64,000 nucleotides of DNA. It comes from Spirillospora albida (GTDB lineage Bacteria; Actinomycetota; Actinomycetes; Streptosporangiales; Streptosporangiaceae). Positions 61,079-64,000 of the stretch are shown piece after piece; the first letter of the stretch is position 1; every line of letters begins with the position of its first letter. The DNA is taken from contig NZ_JOFJ01000001.1 of assembly GCF_000718255.1 (NCBI RefSeq), positions 434,001 to 498,000 on the forward strand. The letters are read 5' to 3'. Under the pieces are notes generated by a model. The model ran no database searches and was not told the DNA's origin. It saw nothing but the letters and a program-made list of their open reading frames with translations. The position numbers and the translations under genes were made by a program.

Positions 61079-61558
61079 TCATGACCGGCCGCGCTTCTCC
61101 CGCCAGGAGTCCAGCAGCCCGGCCTGCAGGCCGAACATCTCCCTGTGCTCATCGGGCTCGGCGTGGTCGAATCCGAGCAGGTGCAGGATGCCGTGCGTGC
61201 ACAGCAGCTCCAGCTCCGCCGCCGTGCCGTGCCCCGCCTCCAGGCCCTGCCGCTCCGCCACCGCCGGGCACAGCACGACGTCGCCCAGCAGCGCCGGATC
61301 GGTCTCGCCGTCCTCGTCGGCGCCGCCCGACATGTGGCCGGGTCGCAGCTCGTCCATCGGGAACGACAGCACGTCCGTCGGGCCGGGCTCGTCCATCCAC
61401 TTCTCGTGCAGCGCCGCCATCGCGTCCTCGTCGACGAGGACCAGCGACAGCTCCGCGAGGGGATGCACCCGCATCCCGTCCAGGACGTGCCGGGCGAGGT
61501 CGGCGAGGGCCTTCTCGTCGACCCCCACCCCCGACTCGTTCAACACCTCGATGCTCAT
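61079..61558 (-). CDS. ybeY: Endoribonuclease YbeY
   Basis: A 159-residue metal-dependent RNase that matures 16S rRNA 3' ends and takes part in ribosome quality control. The zinc motif HGILHLLGFDH with its third His (about residues 125-135) is intact, and SFPMDELRPG and LLGDVVLCP are the other family blocks. Its ATG comes directly after the phoH stop, so the two are co-transcribed. Confidence 0.96.
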   Translation of the reverse strand: MSIEVLNESGVGVDEKALADLARHVLDGMRVHPLAELSLVLVDEDAMAALHEKWMDEPGPTDVLSFPMDELRPGHMSGGADEDGETDPALLGDVVLCPAVAERQGLEAGHGTAAELELLCTHGILHLLGFDHAEPDEHREMFGLQAGLLDSWREKRGRS

Positions 61559-63694
61559 CTACCGCCCCCGTTTGCGGGACGCCCCGCGCCCCGCCGCGCC
61601 CTGCTTGATCTCCGGCACGCGCGACTCGTCCCACCGGTTGTACGCGTCCACGATGTCGGTGACGAGCTTGTGCCGCACGACGTCGTGGCTGTTCAGCCGG
61701 CAGAAGTGGATGTCGCTCACCCCTTCGAGGATGTCCTGGACGACCCGCAGCCCGCTGGTCTGCCCGCTCGGCAGGTCGACCTGCGTGACGTCCCCCGTCA
61801 CGACGACCTTCGACCCGAACCCGAGCCGCGTCAGGAACATCTTCATCTGCTCGGCCGACGTGTTCTGCGCCTCGTCCAGGATGATGAACGAGTCGTTCAG
61901 CGTGTTGTGGGTCAGGAGGAAGTCCTCGGTGACGTACAGGGAGTCGGCCGCAGCCACCTGGATGCAGACCGCTTCCGCCGTGCCCTCAGGCTCGATGGAG
62001 TCGATGAATCGCATTGGGCGTCCACCAGCCGCATTGTACTTCTCCACCTTTCGCTGGAGCCTGAACGGTGCGAGGTTCGGCGGCAGACGGAGGTCGATGC
62101 AGAACGCGTCATGCCGATGACGCACGGCGCGTCCCCTGGCTCGTCCCGGCACCCGGCCCTGGGCCGACCGTACACGGCAGTATCCGACACCACCCAACGA
62201 TCGCACGAGGAAGAGCATGTCGTCGCGGAGGCGAGGGGACGTCGTGACGTACTGGATGCGACATGTGCGGGAATCCTGGACCACAGGCCCGCCATCGGAG
62301 TCCAACAACCCTTGGAGCACTGCGAGCCGCACGTCTGCGGAGTTGTAGAGGTACTCCTCCGGAACGAACTTGGTCTCCGATCTGGCGCCGAACAGACCTA
62401 GTTCACGCAAGACCCCCGTGACCGGATTCTGAGTGGTGATGACCTGCCCGGGCTCGGCGATCCGGTTCAGCGTGTAGTCCGGCCCCTTCAGGTGCCGGAC
62501 GCGGATGCCCGCCAGAGACTCCCCGAGAGCTTCCGCCAACTCAGGGTCATTTGTGGAGAAACTGGGCGTCGTCGAACCCGTAAGACACCCATCGCCCAGC
62601 AAAAGTCCGAGCGCATACCCGTCCATCGGAACATCCCGGGCGGGAAAGCACACCGGTTCGGCGAGGAGAGGCAGCTCATACCTGCGCGCATGTGCCGCGC
62701 GGAGGTTGCCTATCATTTCTCGCGTCTCGAGCACCCGGTGGGGCTTGTTCCTGCGGCGGTCCGCCCGCGTGCGCACCGACCAGAGGTGGTCGGCCGTGCA
62801 CAGGGTCGATGCCCCGTCCTGTGCCGTCAGGCGGAAGATCTCCTTCTCACCCTGGGGGTAGACACCCAGGACAAGCGTCGGTTCGCCGTTCGAGCCGACG
62901 ACGAGATCACCCACCGCCAGCTCACCGATGGGACGGAATCCGCCCGGAGTCAACACCTTTGTGGTGACCGGTTGCGCCCTGCCGCGCATGTACGCCAGGG
63001 GGGCGACCTCGATGGTGCCGGCGGCCATCAGGCGGGGGATCGAGTCGGGGTCGACCATGTCGTGCAGCGCGTCGTACAGGGGGCGCAGGTACGGGTCGAT
63101 CTTCTCGTAGAGGGTGCCGGGGAGGAAGCCCAGCCGCTCGCCCGCCTCGACCGCGGGACGGGTCAGGATGATGCGGTTGACCTTCTTGTCCTGCAGCGCG
63201 CGGACGGCCTTCGCCATCGCCAGGTACGTCTTGCCGGTGCCGGCCGGGCCGATCCCGAACACGATCGTGTGCTTGTCGATCGCGTCGACGTAGCGGCGCT
63301 GGTTCAGGGTCTTCGGCCGGATCGTCCGGCCGCGGCTGGACAGCACGTCCAGCGTCAGGACCTCGGCGGGACGGGCGTCGCCCTCGCCGCGCAGCATCGC
63401 GACGCTGCGCTCGACGGCGTCGGGGGTGAGCTGCGCACCGCTCTTCATCAGCTCGAGCATCTCGGTGAACAGCCGGGAGACGAGGCCGGTCTCGTCCTCG
63501 GAGCCGGTCACGGTGATCTCGTTGCCGCGGACATGGATGTCGATGCCGCTGCCGATCGCGCGTTCGACGGCGTGGAGCAGCTCGTCACGGGAACCCAGAA
63601 GGCTCACCATCGAGTGGTCGTCCGGCACCACGATCTTGATCTGGGAGCGCGCGCCCGCGTCGGCGCCGCGCGTCCGTTGCGTTGATTCGACCAT
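61559..63694 (-). CDS. phoH: PhoH family ATPase interrupted by an intein
   Basis: A 711-codon gene whose host protein is about 353 residues once residues 240-597 are removed, the normal length for PhoH. An N-terminal KH-like part (IDIHVRGNEITVTGSED) precedes Walker A GPAGTGKT (149-156). After the intein come Walker B FIILDEAQ (603-610), VVTGDVTQVDLPSGQTSGL and HDVVRHKLVTDIVDAY. The insert splits the highly conserved AYMRGR/TLNDSF stretch between the two Walker motifs, so ATPase function needs splicing. The gene is upstream of ybeY. Confidence 0.96.
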   Translation of the reverse strand: MVESTQRTRGADAGARSQIKIVVPDDHSMVSLLGSRDELLHAVERAIGSGIDIHVRGNEITVTGSEDETGLVSRLFTEMLELMKSGAQLTPDAVERSVAMLRGEGDARPAEVLTLDVLSSRGRTIRPKTLNQRRYVDAIDKHTIVFGIGPAGTGKTYLAMAKAVRALQDKKVNRIILTRPAVEAGERLGFLPGTLYEKIDPYLRPLYDALHDMVDPDSIPRLMAAGTIEVAPLAYMRGRAQPVTTKVLTPGGFRPIGELAVGDLVVGSNGEPTLVLGVYPQGEKEIFRLTAQDGASTLCTADHLWSVRTRADRRRNKPHRVLETREMIGNLRAAHARRYELPLLAEPVCFPARDVPMDGYALGLLLGDGCLTGSTTPSFSTNDPELAEALGESLAGIRVRHLKGPDYTLNRIAEPGQVITTQNPVTGVLRELGLFGARSETKFVPEEYLYNSADVRLAVLQGLLDSDGGPVVQDSRTCRIQYVTTSPRLRDDMLFLVRSLGGVGYCRVRSAQGRVPGRARGRAVRHRHDAFCIDLRLPPNLAPFRLQRKVEKYNAAGGRPMRFIDSIEPEGTAEAVCIQVAAADSLYVTEDFLLTHNTLNDSFIILDEAQNTSAEQMKMFLTRLGFGSKVVVTGDVTQVDLPSGQTSGLRVVQDILEGVSDIHFCRLNSHDVVRHKLVTDIVDAYNRWDESRVPEIKQGAAGRGASRKRGR
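61904..62977 (-). mobile_element. PhoH intein, class 3-like, with LAGLIDADG homing endonuclease
   Basis: Residues 240-597 of the PhoH reading frame (358 residues). It begins AQPVTTKVLTPGGFRPIGEL (Ala at position 1, no Cys or Ser) and ends VTEDFLLTHN, followed by Thr598. Block B is TLCTADHLWSV (Trp305), block F is AEAVCIQVAAADSLYV (Cys577) and block G is LLTHN (Thr595, His596, Asn597). This Trp-Cys-Thr set marks class 3 inteins, in which the block F Cys attacks first. Endonuclease motifs YALGLLLGDG (360-369) and LQGLLDSDGG (460-469) appear intact. The DNA is less GC-rich than the flanks. Confidence 0.93.
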
Positions 63695-63849
63695 CAGCTG
63701 GGCCTTGCGGCCTCTCCGACCTGCCTTCTGTCTGCTCCGGGGTGTCCGTGCCTTCCGCTTCCATGGTACCGACGCCCCATGACGGAACGCCTTTGTATTT
63801 CCGGCGGCCGATATATGTACCCGGCGGAACGCGTCCGTCCGGCGCGGCG
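63695..63849. other. Intergenic region between the HIT gene and phoH
   Basis: A 155-bp gap between two minus-strand genes, AT-richer around 63790-63830. It should contain the phoH promoter; no confident -35/-10 pair or operator is visible. Confidence 0.4.
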
Positions 63850-64000
63850 TCAGCCGGGCGGCCAGTTCAGGCCACGGCCCCCCAGCACGTGGGCGTGCAC
63901 GTGGAACACGGTCTGGCCGGCCTGCTCGCCGGTGTTGAACACGATCCGGTAGCCGGTTCCGGCGATGCCCTCGTCCTCGGCGACCCGGTGGGCCTCCACG
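63850..64000 (-). CDS. Histidine triad (HIT) family protein, C-terminal fragment
   Basis: The last 49 codons of a gene that continues beyond the right edge. The reading frame gives GTGYRIVFNTGEQAGQTVFH, then VHAHVLGGRGLNWPPG and a stop. The HxHxH-type triad HVHAHVLGG with the closing GWPPG-like end is typical of Hint-type nucleotide hydrolases. It lies directly upstream of phoH, a common actinobacterial arrangement. Confidence 0.92.
   Translation of the reverse strand, partial: VEAHRVAEDEGIAGTGYRIVFNTGEQAGQTVFHVHAHVLGGRGLNWPPG

Overview
The window is very GC-rich chromosomal DNA from an actinomycete. GTG and TTG starts are common, operons are joined by ATGA or GTGA overlaps, some promoters look leaderless, and regulators are of the DUF397/DUF5753 type. 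Gene content (GTPase Era, YbeY, PhoH and HIT neighbours; dnaG next to a principal-type sigma factor; GH15 trehalase-like enzyme; large Ter cluster) would fit Thermomonosporaceae such as Actinomadura. That placement is inference from gene content, not a database match.

Layout. (1) 1-2106: siderophore iron uptake around a near-perfect iron box: a divergent permease fragment, a Tat/lipoprotein binding protein and a siderophore-interacting reductase. (2) 2150-7018: GNAT and pirin genes, a YibE/F membrane protein, and a TetR regulator divergent from an AlkB alkane hydroxylase. (3) 7058-15660: an accessory stretch. It holds a STAND ATPase with an APH-like kinase, an XRE/DUF397/anti-sigma-like ATPase regulatory set, a decayed polymorphic-toxin gene with a possible immunity partner, two broken copies of a zinc-ribbon family, and a methyltransferase divergent from a MerR regulator. 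(4) 15879-18912: a secreted subtilisin, intergenic repeats, tRNA-Asn and two small genes. (5) 18939-27806: a GH63-like hydrolase and a Ter stress operon (three TerD, TerC, CitE-like, phosphoribosyltransferase, StiP, HAD). (6) 28021-38298: a coiled-coil protein, a UPF0145 protein, sigma factor and dnaG, remnants of an F420 oxidoreductase and an MFS transporter, GtrA, a ferredoxin-reductase-like flavoprotein, dGTPase and a YdcF protein. (7) 38425-49621: ppdK, GH15, a fused SecDF with a secreted neighbour, a secreted protein, glyS and small genes. (8) 49618-52584: the zinc operon znuA-znuC-znuB-zur behind a Zur box. (9) 52713-64000: uppS-recO, a protealysin-type protease with its emfourin inhibitor, leuA with a leucine leader peptide, then the conserved era / CDA-like / CorC-type / ybeY / phoH / HIT block.

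The most striking feature is an in-frame intein of about 358 residues inside phoH (61904-62977). It has Ala instead of Cys/Ser at position 1 and carries Trp, Cys and Thr at the positions that mark class 3 inteins, together with an apparently intact LAGLIDADG homing endonuclease. Other points of interest are a MerR operator placed inside a 19-bp promoter spacer, the leaderless zinc promoter under Zur, the leuA attenuator peptide, the protease/emfourin pair and the decayed toxin locus.
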